The notes beneath the pieces were generated by a model. That model had not been told where the DNA came from and ran no database searches. It was given only the letters and a program-made list of their open reading frames with translations. From Firmicutes bacterium UBA6418 (GTDB taxonomy: Bacteria > Bacillota > Clostridia > Peptostreptococcales > Anaerovoracaceae): 36,931 bases of DNA. Numbering within the stretch: position 1 is the stretch's first letter; each line of letters opens with the position of its first letter. The DNA lies in contig DJPG01000131.1 in NCBI GenBank assembly GCA_002439735.1, positions 1 through 36,931 on the forward strand, written 5' to 3'. A program made the position numbers and the translations under genes. Below, piece after piece: positions 21,981 to 30,031 of this stretch.

Positions 21981-23880
21981 TCTCCCCGGTATGCGCAGTT
22001 CCGTAGCCGCCGATCTCTTTCAGCTTTTCTTGAAATTCCGCGCTGCGCAGGATCTCCAGGAACGCTTCGACCTGCGGAAGCTGCAGATCCTGTGTGCGAA
22101 TCGCAAAGTCATAGTCTTCCACACCGACTTCGATAAAATCCAGACCAAGCGCTTCCGCAGCTGACCGAATACCCATACCCGCGTCCGCTTCTTCCGACGC
22201 AACAAGTGCCGCAACCGCCATGTGCGTTGCGGCTTCTTTGTCATAGCCGCAGATGCTGCGGGGCGATATACCCATCTGCTTTAGTTTATAGTCCAGCAGC
22301 ACGCGGGTGCCGGCACCGCGTTGACGATTGATATAGCGAACCCTTGGCAGGTCTTCTATGCCGGTGATCCCCCATGGATTTCCTTTTTTCACCATGATCC
22401 CCTGGATTCTTTGTACGCCTTTAATCAGACTGATCGGCTCATCGGCAAAAAGCTTTTTTAGGTAAGAAACATTATATTCGCCGGTTTCTTCGTCCAAAAG
22501 ATGCGTCGGCGCCAGTGTCGTTTCTCCGCGTTTTAATGCCATCAGACCGCCCATGCTACCGATATGGGTTCCGGACAAGCCCATTCCCGGATAGCAGGCC
22601 GCCATTCGATCCCCGATCAAATCGATGATCAGATCGTGACTCCCGACCGATACCAAGGTATTCGCAAGCGTTTCCCGATCCTTGTACAGTTCCACCTCTA
22701 CGATTTCACCTGCCTCATAGCCTTCTCGGTTTTGTGGAATAAGGCAAAATCCATCCGCGCGCACCAGACTCATTGCGGCGCCCGCGCCTCTGGCCAGAGG
22801 CGCGCAGACAAAACGCCCTCTGACCTTGCCCACACGGACGCGCACATATTCCTCATGCTTCAAGGATGACACCATTCGTTTGGAAAGCACCGCCTTAACC
22901 TTTTCCGCGCTGTCCTTTTGCCTTCTTCCGGATAATGCTGCCAGCACGGGGGAGACGAATTTTCGAAATGCCAGATACGCACTGACCGGATATCCTGGCA
23001 GACCGATCACGCTTTTTCCGTCGACGATCGCCAGAATGACTGGTTTCCCCGGTTTCATGGCAACGCCGTGAATGATGACCTGTCCAATCTCCCGCAGCAC
23101 ATGTACCGTATAATCCTCCGTCCCTGCGCTAGATCCGGCATTGATGATCACCAGATCCTGATCCTGCAGCGTGTCGCGGATCGCGTCTTTGATCCTGTCA
23201 TACTCATCCGCCACGATCGCCTGCCGCGTCGGTATGCCGCCTTCTTCTGTCACCATGGCGGCAAACATCCCGGTGTTGGAATCGATGATCTCTCCTTCCC
23301 GCGGCGTCGCGTGCGGCGGAATGATCTCGCTTCCCGTTGGGATGATACCGACCCGCGGCCGCGCGAAGACATCCGCTTCCAGAATTCCGCCTGCAAGCAG
23401 GACTCCAATGTCCACAGGTCGGATCACATGGTTGGTCGGCAGGAGCATTTCTCCCGCAACGATATCCTCGCCCAGAGGGCGCACATGCTGCCAGCCGGCT
23501 GCGGAAGCTGTGATCTCGACTGTCTCTTCATCGATCTCAATGAGATCCTCTGCCATGATCACTGCGTCATAAGGCGCTTTGATCGGATCTCCGGTATCGA
23601 CGATCCGGTAATCCACGCCGCGTTTCAGCCGCTGCGGATTTCTTTCAGACGCGGACGCAGTTCGCGCGGCGATCACGGCAATGCCGTCCATTGCCGCCGC
23701 GTTAAAAAGCGGAGAGCAACATTTGGCAAACACGGGAGATGCGGTCACTCTACCCAGACTGTCATAGACGTTTACGCGCTCTGTTTTCGGAGTAAGGATT
23801 CCTGCCGCGCGCAGCGCCTGCATGTATCGTTCGACACTCTCTGCCACCGGTGTGGTCTTTAAGTATAAATTACGTTTCAT
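21940..23880 (-). CDS. MoeA fused to a periplasmic-binding-type domain
   Basis: A 646-residue two-domain protein. Residues 1 to about 405 are MoeA (molybdopterin molybdenumtransferase): PLFNAAAMDGIAV, TGSEI, NSNTGMFAAMVTEEGG-like and NAGSSAGTEDYT blocks, then PGKPVILAIVDGKSVIGLPGYPVSAYLAF. Residues about 406-646 are a PBP/ModE-like substrate-binding domain (LVSVGSHDLIIDLIGD, SMGGLMALKRGETTLAPTHLLD, NRQRGAGTRVLLDYKLKQ). MoeA inserts metal into adenylated pterin; the fused domain may sense or present the oxyanion or cofactor. It is the second MoeA here, 18 bases downstream of the first. The 3' end overlaps the convergent alcohol dehydrogenase gene. Confidence 0.9.
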   Translation of the reverse strand: MKRNLYLKTTPVAESVERYMQALRAAGILTPKTERVNVYDSLGRVTASPVFAKCCSPLFNAAAMDGIAVIAARTASASERNPQRLKRGVDYRIVDTGDPIKAPYDAVIMAEDLIEIDEETVEITASAAGWQHVRPLGEDIVAGEMLLPTNHVIRPVDIGVLLAGGILEADVFARPRVGIIPTGSEIIPPHATPREGEIIDSNTGMFAAMVTEEGGIPTRQAIVADEYDRIKDAIRDTLQDQDLVIINAGSSAGTEDYTVHVLREIGQVIIHGVAMKPGKPVILAIVDGKSVIGLPGYPVSAYLAFRKFVSPVLAALSGRRQKDSAEKVKAVLSKRMVSSLKHEEYVRVRVGKVRGRFVCAPLARGAGAAMSLVRADGFCLIPQNREGYEAGEIVEVELYKDRETLANTLVSVGSHDLIIDLIGDRMAACYPGMGLSGTHIGSMGGLMALKRGETTLAPTHLLDEETGEYNVSYLKKLFADEPISLIKGVQRIQGIMVKKGNPWGITGIEDLPRVRYINRQRGAGTRVLLDYKLKQMGISPRSICGYDKEAATHMAVAALVASEEADAGMGIRSAAEALGLDFIEVGVEDYDFAIRTQDLQLPQVEAFLEILRSAEFQEKLKEIGGYGTAHTGEIKSFFPGSNEAPS

Positions 23881-23898
23881 CTTCCTCGCTTCCTATCA

Positions 23899-25203
23899 TT
23901 AAAACAGCTGCACTTTGACGGTCGATCCCTGCTGCAGCCCCTCCTCATTGCGCTCCATCACAAGGTAACCGTCCGCCTCTGATAGGGTGCGGATAAGTCC
24001 CGATTTCCCGAGGATCGGCACCACGAGAAGTGTCTTTCCGCCGCTCACGCTCTCCGCATTTTCTGCGCACCCTGTTTCGCCTGCAGCTTTTTCAAGCACA
24101 CGTACCAGCTGCAAAGTTTCCCGTCCGGGTGATGCCGGCAGGTTTGCAGCGAGGGTTCCGTAGAGGAATCTCGGCTTTCCGGATCTTTCTTCTTCGCTGA
24201 GCTGTTTCCAAAGCCGACCTGCAAGCAGATCAAACAAGAGCGACGCAGCGACCGGATGCCCCGGCAGTCCGATCAATGCACAGCGAGTCGGCTCGTCAAA
24301 ACCCAAAATGGTCGGCTTGCCCGGCTTGATCGCAATTCCGTGCGTGAGGACTCCACTGGAGGCAAGATTGCCAATGACTTTCGCAGTCGCGTCTTTTTTC
24401 CCTTGTGAACTGCCGCCGCTGACGACGACCAGATCACAGAGGCACATGGCCTTTCGCATCCGCCTCTGCAAGGTTTCCTCATCATCCGGAAGCAGTTCAA
24501 AGCTGATTTCAAATCCATACGCCTGTGCCAGACCAGATAAGGTATAGGAGTTCACATCCCGCATCCTTCCTGCCTCCAAAGTTTCCCTCGGATCCACGAT
24601 CTCATCGCCGGTCGAAAGGATATGTACACGCCAAGGCCGATAAACCGGAATCCGGATCTTCCCGACGGCCGCCAGCACGCCGAGATCGGCGGCCTGCAAG
24701 CGTTTGCCGCGCGGCAGTACCGTCTCTCCTTTGCGCATGTCGTCTCCCGCCTGCACAAGGTTCCTGCCTGGTGAAACAGCGGTGTAAACCACGATCTGAT
24801 CCGTTCCGAAAGTCTCGCAGTATTCCTCCATGACCACTGCGTCACAGCCTGCCGGCAGGAAACCGCCGGTCGGAATCGCGGCACATTCCCCACTCCCGAT
24901 CCGGCCTTTCGGGAGGCTGCCCATCGCCACTTCCTGTGTAAGGTGTAAAAAAACCGGCAGGCTTTCGGACGCGCCTGCGGTGTCTGCACTGCGCACCGCG
25001 TAGCCGTCCATCACAGAGCGCGGCGCGGGCGGAATATCTTCCGTACAGCGGATATCCTCCGCCAGAACCCTTCCGGCTCCCTGCCAAAACGGGATTGTCT
25101 CCGGTTCCATGCGCATACCCGCGCTGCGCGGCCCGCCGCCGCATGCGTATACCGCCAGTTTTTGAAATGCTTCTTCCAATGTGTCAACTTTCAAGAGTTC
25201 CAT
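23899..25203 (-). CDS. moeA: MoeA, molybdopterin molybdenum/tungsten transferase
   Basis: A 434-residue MoeA: AGRVLAEDIRCTEDIPPAPRSVMDGYAV carries the start of the active-site domain, STGDEIVDP and VSGGSSQGKKD are the MPT-binding blocks (Gly-Gly-Ser-Ser), and KPGKPTILGF...IGLPGHPVAASL is the conserved later motif. It inserts the metal into MPT-AMP made by MogA. Two MoeA-type proteins in one operon suggest that one handles tungstate, as in tungsten-dependent archaea, and the other a different step or metal; which is which cannot be seen. It lies 32 bases after tupC with GGGAGG before its ATG. Confidence 0.9.
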   Translation of the reverse strand: MELLKVDTLEEAFQKLAVYACGGGPRSAGMRMEPETIPFWQGAGRVLAEDIRCTEDIPPAPRSVMDGYAVRSADTAGASESLPVFLHLTQEVAMGSLPKGRIGSGECAAIPTGGFLPAGCDAVVMEEYCETFGTDQIVVYTAVSPGRNLVQAGDDMRKGETVLPRGKRLQAADLGVLAAVGKIRIPVYRPWRVHILSTGDEIVDPRETLEAGRMRDVNSYTLSGLAQAYGFEISFELLPDDEETLQRRMRKAMCLCDLVVVSGGSSQGKKDATAKVIGNLASSGVLTHGIAIKPGKPTILGFDEPTRCALIGLPGHPVAASLLFDLLAGRLWKQLSEEERSGKPRFLYGTLAANLPASPGRETLQLVRVLEKAAGETGCAENAESVSGGKTLLVVPILGKSGLIRTLSEADGYLVMERNEEGLQQGSTVKVQLF

Positions 25204-25235
25204 CTTTTTTGCGCGCCTCCCGTTCTTCTGTATTA

Positions 25236-25943
25236 TTACTTCCCGTAAAAATCAAGGAACGCCTTTGCCGGCTGCGTCCGCGGTTCTTCCAACACTTGCC
25301 GCATGCTTCCCTGCTCTGCCAGTGATCCCTCGTGCAGGAACAGAACCTCATCCGCCATGCGTCGCGCCTGCTGCAGCGAATGCGTGATCAAGATCACGCA
25401 GCATGTGGTTTGTTTCTGATACTCACGCAGCAGCTTTTCCGCAAGCAAAGTCGCTTCAACATCCATTGCCGCGGATGGCTCATCCAGAAGCAACAGGTCA
25501 TATTCCCGCATCAAAAGTCGTGCCAAAGCCATACGTGCCGTTTCTCCGCCGGAGAGTTTTTTTGCGGGTGTTTGTTTCAGATCGGTAAGCTTCAAAGCGC
25601 TCAGCAGCAATTCAGCGCGTTCTGTTCCTTCGTCGTGCGTTCCGTCAGCACAATTGATCATCAAATTCTGCAGAACGCTCATCCGAAAGGCATAGCTTTT
25701 TTGGGGTAGAAATCCGATAGACCAGTCGGCACTGTATCCCTGCCCGCCGCCTTGACCGGCGTCATTTTCACAGAAACCCGCAAGGAGTCTGGCAAAGGTG
25801 GACTTCCCGCAGCCATTCGCGCCGATGAGCGCATAGATCTTGCCCCGCTCAAACTGCAGAGGCGGCAGATCCAGCACAAAGGACGTTCCATATTGTTTTT
25901 GCATCCGGCTCGTGCGCATACTTTGTTTTTCTGCTTTTTTCAT
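25236..25943 (-). CDS. tupC: Tungstate ABC transporter ATP-binding protein
   Basis: A 235-residue ABC ATPase with Walker A GANGCGKST (about 36-44), signature LSGGETARM (about 131-139), Walker B DLLLLDEPSAAMD and the switch His in LITHSLQQAR. It energises tungstate uptake by the TupB permease. The start codon overlaps the tupB stop by four bases (ATGA), showing coupled translation. The assignment to tungstate rather than molybdate rests on the neighbouring TupA with its TTTS motif and the tungsten enzyme nearby. Confidence 0.85.
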   Translation of the reverse strand: MKKAEKQSMRTSRMQKQYGTSFVLDLPPLQFERGKIYALIGANGCGKSTFARLLAGFCENDAGQGGGQGYSADWSIGFLPQKSYAFRMSVLQNLMINCADGTHDEGTERAELLLSALKLTDLKQTPAKKLSGGETARMALARLLMREYDLLLLDEPSAAMDVEATLLAEKLLREYQKQTTCCVILITHSLQQARRMADEVLFLHEGSLAEQGSMRQVLEEPRTQPAKAFLDFYGK

Positions 25944-26626
25944 TGTCCTGTCCCTCTCTGCAAAATCGAAACCGTGATGTTGATTGCCAGAGACACCGCA
26001 AGCAAGATGATGCCCAACGCGAGTGCCATGGTGAAGTTTCCCATGTTTGTGTAATTCATGATCGCAGTCGTCATGACATTGGTCTTAAAGGCGATCGCAC
26101 CGCCGACCATCGACACCGCTCCGACCTCCGCCATCGCGCGGCTCAATCCCAAGAGGTAAGTCGAAACGATCTGATAGGTGCTCTCACGGATCATCAGCCA
26201 CAGCAACCGCCCTTTTTTGAGTCCGAGTCCCAGCGCGGTTTCACGCAGATCCGGGTAGATCGCCGCTGCAAATGGTTCCATGGCGCCTGCTATGATCGGT
26301 GTGATCAGAAGAATCTGCGCGATCACCATGCCGGCAACCGTATATAAGAGCTTCAGATGGCGCAACGGTCCGACCCCGCAGAACATCAAAAAGCACAAAA
26401 GGCCGCATACGACAGGCGGCATTCCCATCATAGTGCGGTTCAGCACAATCAGTATTTTCTTTCCCGGAAATCTCGCGCTGCCAAGCAGGATCCCTAGCGG
26501 AACTCCGAAAAGAAGTGCCGCAAGGGAACTGGCAAAGCTCATTTTGAGGGTCACCGCGAGGATCTCAAGCAGCGTTCGATCGCCTGCAAAAATCAGATCC
26601 AGCGCCTTTTTCAGAGCAATACTCAT
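25940..26626 (-). CDS. tupB: Tungstate ABC transporter permease
   Basis: A 228-residue inner-membrane protein with about five hydrophobic segments (for example ILAVTLKMSFASSLAALLFG, LLCFLMFCGV, GMVIAQILLITPIIAG) and the permease EAA-type loop YPDLRETALGLGLKKGRLLW that contacts the ATPase. This is the TupB/ModB type. The ATG at 26626, 17 bases after the tupA stop, is preferred because an earlier start would overlap tupA; no strong ribosome site is visible, so coupling to tupA is likely. It forms the tungstate channel with tupC. Confidence 0.85.
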   Translation of the reverse strand: MSIALKKALDLIFAGDRTLLEILAVTLKMSFASSLAALLFGVPLGILLGSARFPGKKILIVLNRTMMGMPPVVCGLLCFLMFCGVGPLRHLKLLYTVAGMVIAQILLITPIIAGAMEPFAAAIYPDLRETALGLGLKKGRLLWLMIRESTYQIVSTYLLGLSRAMAEVGAVSMVGGAIAFKTNVMTTAIMNYTNMGNFTMALALGIILLAVSLAINITVSILQRGTGQ

Positions 26627-26642
26627 ACCAAAGACCCGTAAT

Positions 26643-27617
26643 TTAAGCTTCCGTTTTGCCGCCGTTTGCGACAAAGGTCAAGAAGGTTGCCTTATCTGAC
26701 AGGATATAAGCGCCCTGCTCCGATGCCTGCAGGAGACACGCGCCCATACCGGCGTTCGACGAGATATACCAGTCATAGTTCGCAAAGCTGGCCGGATCTT
26801 CGGTGATCCCAAGTTCCGGCGGCCACAGAGACAATTCTTTGGTATGGGTACCGGACCCATCTCCACGGGAAACGAATTTTGCGCCTTGCTCAGCAATCGC
26901 CGCAAATGCGTCCGTAACGCTCATTTCTTTAACGCCGACCGGATCTTCCGACGGTCCGCAAAGGACAAAATAGTTGTACATATAAGGTAATCTTTCCGCG
27001 TTCTGACCGTCTATCTTGCGGGCAAAGCCGGCGTTTATGAAATCTTCCTCCTGCGCCTTCGCATGGACAAGAATCAGATCCGCGTTGCCGCATTTCGCGT
27101 TTGCGATCGCTTTGCCGGTTCCTGCCGAGAAGATCTCAACTTCATAGCCGTAAGCTTCCTCAAATTTCGGGATCAAATAGCCAAGCAGGCCAGAGTCGTT
27201 TACAGAGGTCGTTGTAGACATGCGAATCAGTTTCGTAGCTTCTGTCGCCTGCGGAATCTCCGCGTCCGACGAAGCACCGTCATCCAGCAAATAGAAGAGA
27301 TACTGCCCATATTCATCATATCCGTAATTCGCGGCAAGCTCTTTTCCTTCCTTGGAAAGCAGCCAGTTGATCAGCGCGTCCGCGCCTTGTGTGTTCAGTG
27401 TCACATCGCTTACCGGATTGCCGTCAGCGTCCTCAAACGGCGCAGCGTCATTAACGGCCAGCAGGCTGTAGGTGTTGATCATGCTGTCATCCTGCTCAAT
27501 GAGGATTTTCAGATTCACATCGATGATGGAATCGTCCTGCGGCGTACCCTGGTCTTTGCATGCCGCAAAACTCAGGATCATCGCCATGGCCAGCAGCACA
27601 GTGAAAATTTTCTTCAT
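26643..27617 (-). CDS. tupA: Tungstate-binding lipoprotein, apparently circularly permuted
   Basis: A 324-residue lipoprotein (lipobox FAAC, Cys 20) that binds tungstate outside the membrane for TupBC. TTTS (135-138) and FVSRGDGSGTHTKE (248-261) are the TupA oxyanion-binding motifs. The order is unusual. In ordinary TupA, TTTS lies near the N-terminus and the protein ends with 'L-ILVEGD--L-N-Y-V--VNP ... INWL-S-EG-----YG---YGQ-LF'. Here that segment is residues 35-110 (LKILIEQDDSMINTYSLLAVN ... YGQYLFY), before TTTS, and the protein stops shortly after AYILSDKATFLTF, the point it normally follows. GGAGG precedes the ATG and a probable riboswitch lies upstream. Confidence 0.85.
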   Translation of the reverse strand: MKKIFTVLLAMAMILSFAACKDQGTPQDDSIIDVNLKILIEQDDSMINTYSLLAVNDAAPFEDADGNPVSDVTLNTQGADALINWLLSKEGKELAANYGYDEYGQYLFYLLDDGASSDAEIPQATEATKLIRMSTTTSVNDSGLLGYLIPKFEEAYGYEVEIFSAGTGKAIANAKCGNADLILVHAKAQEEDFINAGFARKIDGQNAERLPYMYNYFVLCGPSEDPVGVKEMSVTDAFAAIAEQGAKFVSRGDGSGTHTKELSLWPPELGITEDPASFANYDWYISSNAGMGACLLQASEQGAYILSDKATFLTFVANGGKTEA

Positions 27618-27638
27618 TTTTCTCCTCCTTGGAAAATC

Positions 27639-27748
27639 TTTTCAAATTCGGAAGGCATCTGCCTTTCGGCACATACCCATCGGCCTGTCTCCGTAGCACC
27701 GGTTTGAAACCTTCACCTTAGGTCAACAGGCTCGAAATCCCTTTGAAG
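27639..27748 (-). ncRNA. Probable Moco/Tuco riboswitch upstream of tupA
   Basis: On the minus strand, between the MOSC stop and the tupA ribosome site, is a structured leader. A P1-type helix pairs TTCAAA with TTTGAA at its ends, GCCTGT (27726-27731) pairs with ACAGGC (27683-27688), a GGTTTCAAACC hairpin-like core lies inside, and a GNRA-capped GCCGAAAGGC hairpin (27661-27670) is followed by GATGCCTTCCG. These resemble features of the Moco RNA motif (RF01055), which controls molybdenum and tungsten cofactor genes. The genes downstream are exactly of that kind. Ligand and on/off sense are not readable. Confidence 0.65.
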
Positions 27749-27755
27749 TATGAAA

Positions 27756-28208
27756 TTATTTATTTGAAACTACTTCAAGACAGTCGCCTGTCCTGATCAT
27801 ACCTTCCGTAAGGACACGGGCAAAGACGCCGTTTGCGGGCATAATGCAGGTTCCGGTGCGCTGCGCGATTGCGCAGCCGCTGTGGCACTCCTTGCCAATC
27901 TGCGTGATCTCCAGAAGAACAGTCCCGCAGCGCAGGCGCGTACCGACCGGAAGCAGTGCCGGGTCAATATCTCTGACAACCAGATTTTCACCGAAACTCC
28001 CGTACCGGATGCCGGGTTCTGTCTTTTGGAACTCCTCTATTTTTTCGGCGGAAAGCAGTGAGACCTGCCGATGTCCGCTTCCGGCATGCGCGTCGCCCTC
28101 CAGTCCGTAATCTTCTTTCAGCAAGGCCTGTCCGATATTCTGCTTTGCCGTCCCTTTTTCCGGACTGACGCAGACAGCCTCAATCCTGCCGATTCCTTTC
28201 GCTTTCAT
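27756..28208 (-). CDS. MOSC-domain protein
   Basis: A 150-residue stand-alone MOSC protein. GHRQVSLLSAEKIEEFQ and YGSFGENLVVRDID are the family core, and GKECHSGCAIAQRTGTC carries the conserved Cys that takes sulfur. MOSC domains bind molybdenum cofactor and may handle its sulfuration or transfer. The ATG at 28208 follows AGGAGC; longer in-frame starts lie inside moaA and have no ribosome site. It lies 23 bases after moaA. A second, shorter MOSC-like protein precedes moaA. Confidence 0.85.
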   Translation of the reverse strand: MKAKGIGRIEAVCVSPEKGTAKQNIGQALLKEDYGLEGDAHAGSGHRQVSLLSAEKIEEFQKTEPGIRYGSFGENLVVRDIDPALLPVGTRLRCGTVLLEITQIGKECHSGCAIAQRTGTCIMPANGVFARVLTEGMIRTGDCLEVVSNK

Positions 28209-28231
28209 GTTCGCTCCTGTTTCCCAAACTC

Positions 28232-29224
28232 TCAGCCGCCGATACGAGACATCAGCCTCTCTTCCTTTTGGAAATTCCCGCCTTCCTTTCCCGGCACAGC
28301 TTCCGTGAAACAGTGTCCGCGCGGTTTCGCGCAGATCATCTTTTCCACACAGGCCGCGATTTCGGCGTCTTCTGCGCCGCTGCGCAGAAGTGCTCGCAGA
28401 TCCGCACCGTCCGCGTATTGCAGGCACGGCTTCAAAAGTCCCTCTGCCGTCAGACGAAGCCGATTGCACCGGCTGCAGAACGCGTGACTGATCGGACTAA
28501 TCAAGCCGATTCGTCCGCGAAACCCATTAAAATTCCAATAAACCGCCGGTCCATGCCCACGTTTTTCATCGCAAGGCTCCGCCGGACCGTAAGTCCGCTG
28601 CAAAAGCTGCAGAACTGTTTCCTGTTTCACGCCTTCAAACGCGCTGCCAAGGCCGATCGGCATTGTCTCAATGTAACGCACATCCACATTCCGGCTTCTC
28701 GCGATGTCTGCGAGGGCAACAAAATCCTGCGGCGGGATATCCGCGAGCAGAACGCAATTCAGCTTCACCTTGATCTGCGGATATGCCGCGCAGGCATCCA
28801 GCGCTTCGAAAACATCTTTCACGCTTCCGCCTGTGATCGCATAGTAGCGCTGCGCACAGGGGGTATCCAGACTGATATTCACAGCATCCAGACCGGCTTC
28901 CGCAAGCGCCGCGAGATGTCCCGCGAGCAGGGTTCCGTTCGTTGTGAGTGAAACCGTCTCCACGCCGGGAAGCTTCTTGAGGCACCGCACCAACGCGCTG
29001 ACGCCGCGGCGCGCCAACGGTTCCCCTCCTGTTATTTTAACATGTTTGATCCCTTTTGCACAGAAAATTTTTACAAGGCGTTCGATTTCGTCAAAGCGCA
29101 GGATCTCTTCATGGCTGACAAGCGGTACGCCTTCCGGTGGCATGCAGTACCGGCAACGCAGATTGCACCGGTCTGTAACGGATATTCTGATGTAATCGAT
29201 TTCTCTTCCGAACTGGTCTTTCAT
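28232..29224 (-). CDS. moaA: MoaA, GTP 3',8-cyclase
   Basis: A 330-residue radical SAM enzyme that starts cofactor synthesis by converting GTP to 3',8-cyclo-GTP, then MoaC makes cPMP. The N-terminal cluster motif is CNLRCRYC (residues 20-27), followed by KITGGEPL. The second cluster is SRCNRLRLTAEGLLKPCL. The C-terminal IGG matches the Gly-Gly tail needed for MoaA activity. The ATG at 29224 overlaps the stop of the mini-MOSC gene (ATGA). Length is usual. Confidence 0.95.
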   Translation of the reverse strand: MKDQFGREIDYIRISVTDRCNLRCRYCMPPEGVPLVSHEEILRFDEIERLVKIFCAKGIKHVKITGGEPLARRGVSALVRCLKKLPGVETVSLTTNGTLLAGHLAALAEAGLDAVNISLDTPCAQRYYAITGGSVKDVFEALDACAAYPQIKVKLNCVLLADIPPQDFVALADIARSRNVDVRYIETMPIGLGSAFEGVKQETVLQLLQRTYGPAEPCDEKRGHGPAVYWNFNGFRGRIGLISPISHAFCSRCNRLRLTAEGLLKPCLQYADGADLRALLRSGAEDAEIAACVEKMICAKPRGHCFTEAVPGKEGGNFQKEERLMSRIGG

Positions 29225-29496
29225 TGCTTCTTCCCAAACGCCACGCCGGATGCCAGCGGGCAGCTCCCACCTAAACGCAGCCGCAGCGGACAATCTTCGT
29301 AGCACCGTTTGCCGATCTCGGTCAAGATAAACGTTTCCGTTCCGATCTGAAGCTGATCTCCGATTTTCAAACGATGTAACCCATCCACGACAAAATCGGA
29401 CTTCCAGCGCTTGCTGCAAAATCCGTCTTCCGCTTCCGCATCACGGAGCCATCGGCTCGTCTGTAGATCCGTAAAGGATACGTGTTGTCGCTTCAT
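29221..29496 (-). CDS. Mini-MOSC-like protein of 91 residues
   Basis: A 91-residue protein whose C-terminal half, GDQLQIGTETFILTEIGKRC and YEDCPLRLRLGGSCPLASGV, aligns by eye with the second half of the MOSC protein at 27756-28208 (GTRLRCGTVLLEITQIGKEC, HSGCAIAQRTGTCIMPANGV). The conserved Cys is kept, but the N-terminal half of a normal MOSC domain is absent. It starts three bases after mogA and its stop overlaps the moaA start, so it is tightly embedded in the pathway. It may bind a cofactor intermediate or be a half-domain that works as a dimer; that is inference. Confidence 0.75.
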   Translation of the reverse strand: MKRQHVSFTDLQTSRWLRDAEAEDGFCSKRWKSDFVVDGLHRLKIGDQLQIGTETFILTEIGKRCYEDCPLRLRLGGSCPLASGVAFGKKQ

Positions 29497-29499
29497 CCT

Positions 29500-30006
29500 C
29501 TATCTTCCTCCGCACTCTCCGTCTCTTCCCAGCATGATATCCAGCCCGTGATCGAGCACCGGCAGCAAAAAATCCAAATTTTCTTTTACCGCCTTTGTAC
29601 TTCCGGGCAGATTGATGATCAGGGTATCGCCCCGCATCACCGAAACCCCGCGTGAAAGCATCGCTTTCGGCGTGATCTGCATCGAGCGAAACCTTAGGTA
29701 CTCGGCGATCCCCGGCGCGCTGCGTTCCGCTACTGCCAAGGTTGCCTCCGGCGTAATGTCTCTTCCGGAAAACCCGGTACCGCCGGTCGTCAGGATCAGG
29801 TCAGCCAATTTTTCGTCGCAAAGTCGCACAAGCTGCGCTTCCAGAAGGACGCGATCGTCAGGCAAAAGTAAGGTTTCCACAATTTCGTATTGTCTGGTCC
29901 GGCGCAGTCTCTCACAGATCGCCGGTCCGCTTTCGTCCTTTCTCTCTCCGGCCGCCCCCTTGTCGCTCAAGGTGATCACTGCCGTCCGATATTTCGCACA
30001 ACTCAT
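29500..30006 (-). CDS. mogA: MogA/MoaB-type molybdopterin adenylyltransferase
   Basis: A 168-residue protein of the MoaB/MogA family. AVITLSDKGAAGERKDESGP is the N-terminal signature, TTGGTGFSGRDITPEAT the MPT-binding active block and MRGDTLIINLPGSTKAV the later one. It adenylates the pterin before MoeA inserts the metal. The ATG at 30006 follows GGAAAGGAAA; earlier in-frame starts overlap the ThiF-like gene. In Clostridia the families MoaB and MogA cannot be told apart by length alone; MogA is the usual name. Confidence 0.85.
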   Translation of the reverse strand: MSCAKYRTAVITLSDKGAAGERKDESGPAICERLRRTRQYEIVETLLLPDDRVLLEAQLVRLCDEKLADLILTTGGTGFSGRDITPEATLAVAERSAPGIAEYLRFRSMQITPKAMLSRGVSVMRGDTLIINLPGSTKAVKENLDFLLPVLDHGLDIMLGRDGECGGR

Positions 30007-30031
30007 GTTTTTTCCTTTCCGGCAGGGCTTT

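Noticed and set aside
27756..28469. A longer version of the MOSC protein with an Arg-rich N-terminus
   Set aside because: The extra part overlaps moaA in another frame; the ATG at 28208 has the ribosome site.
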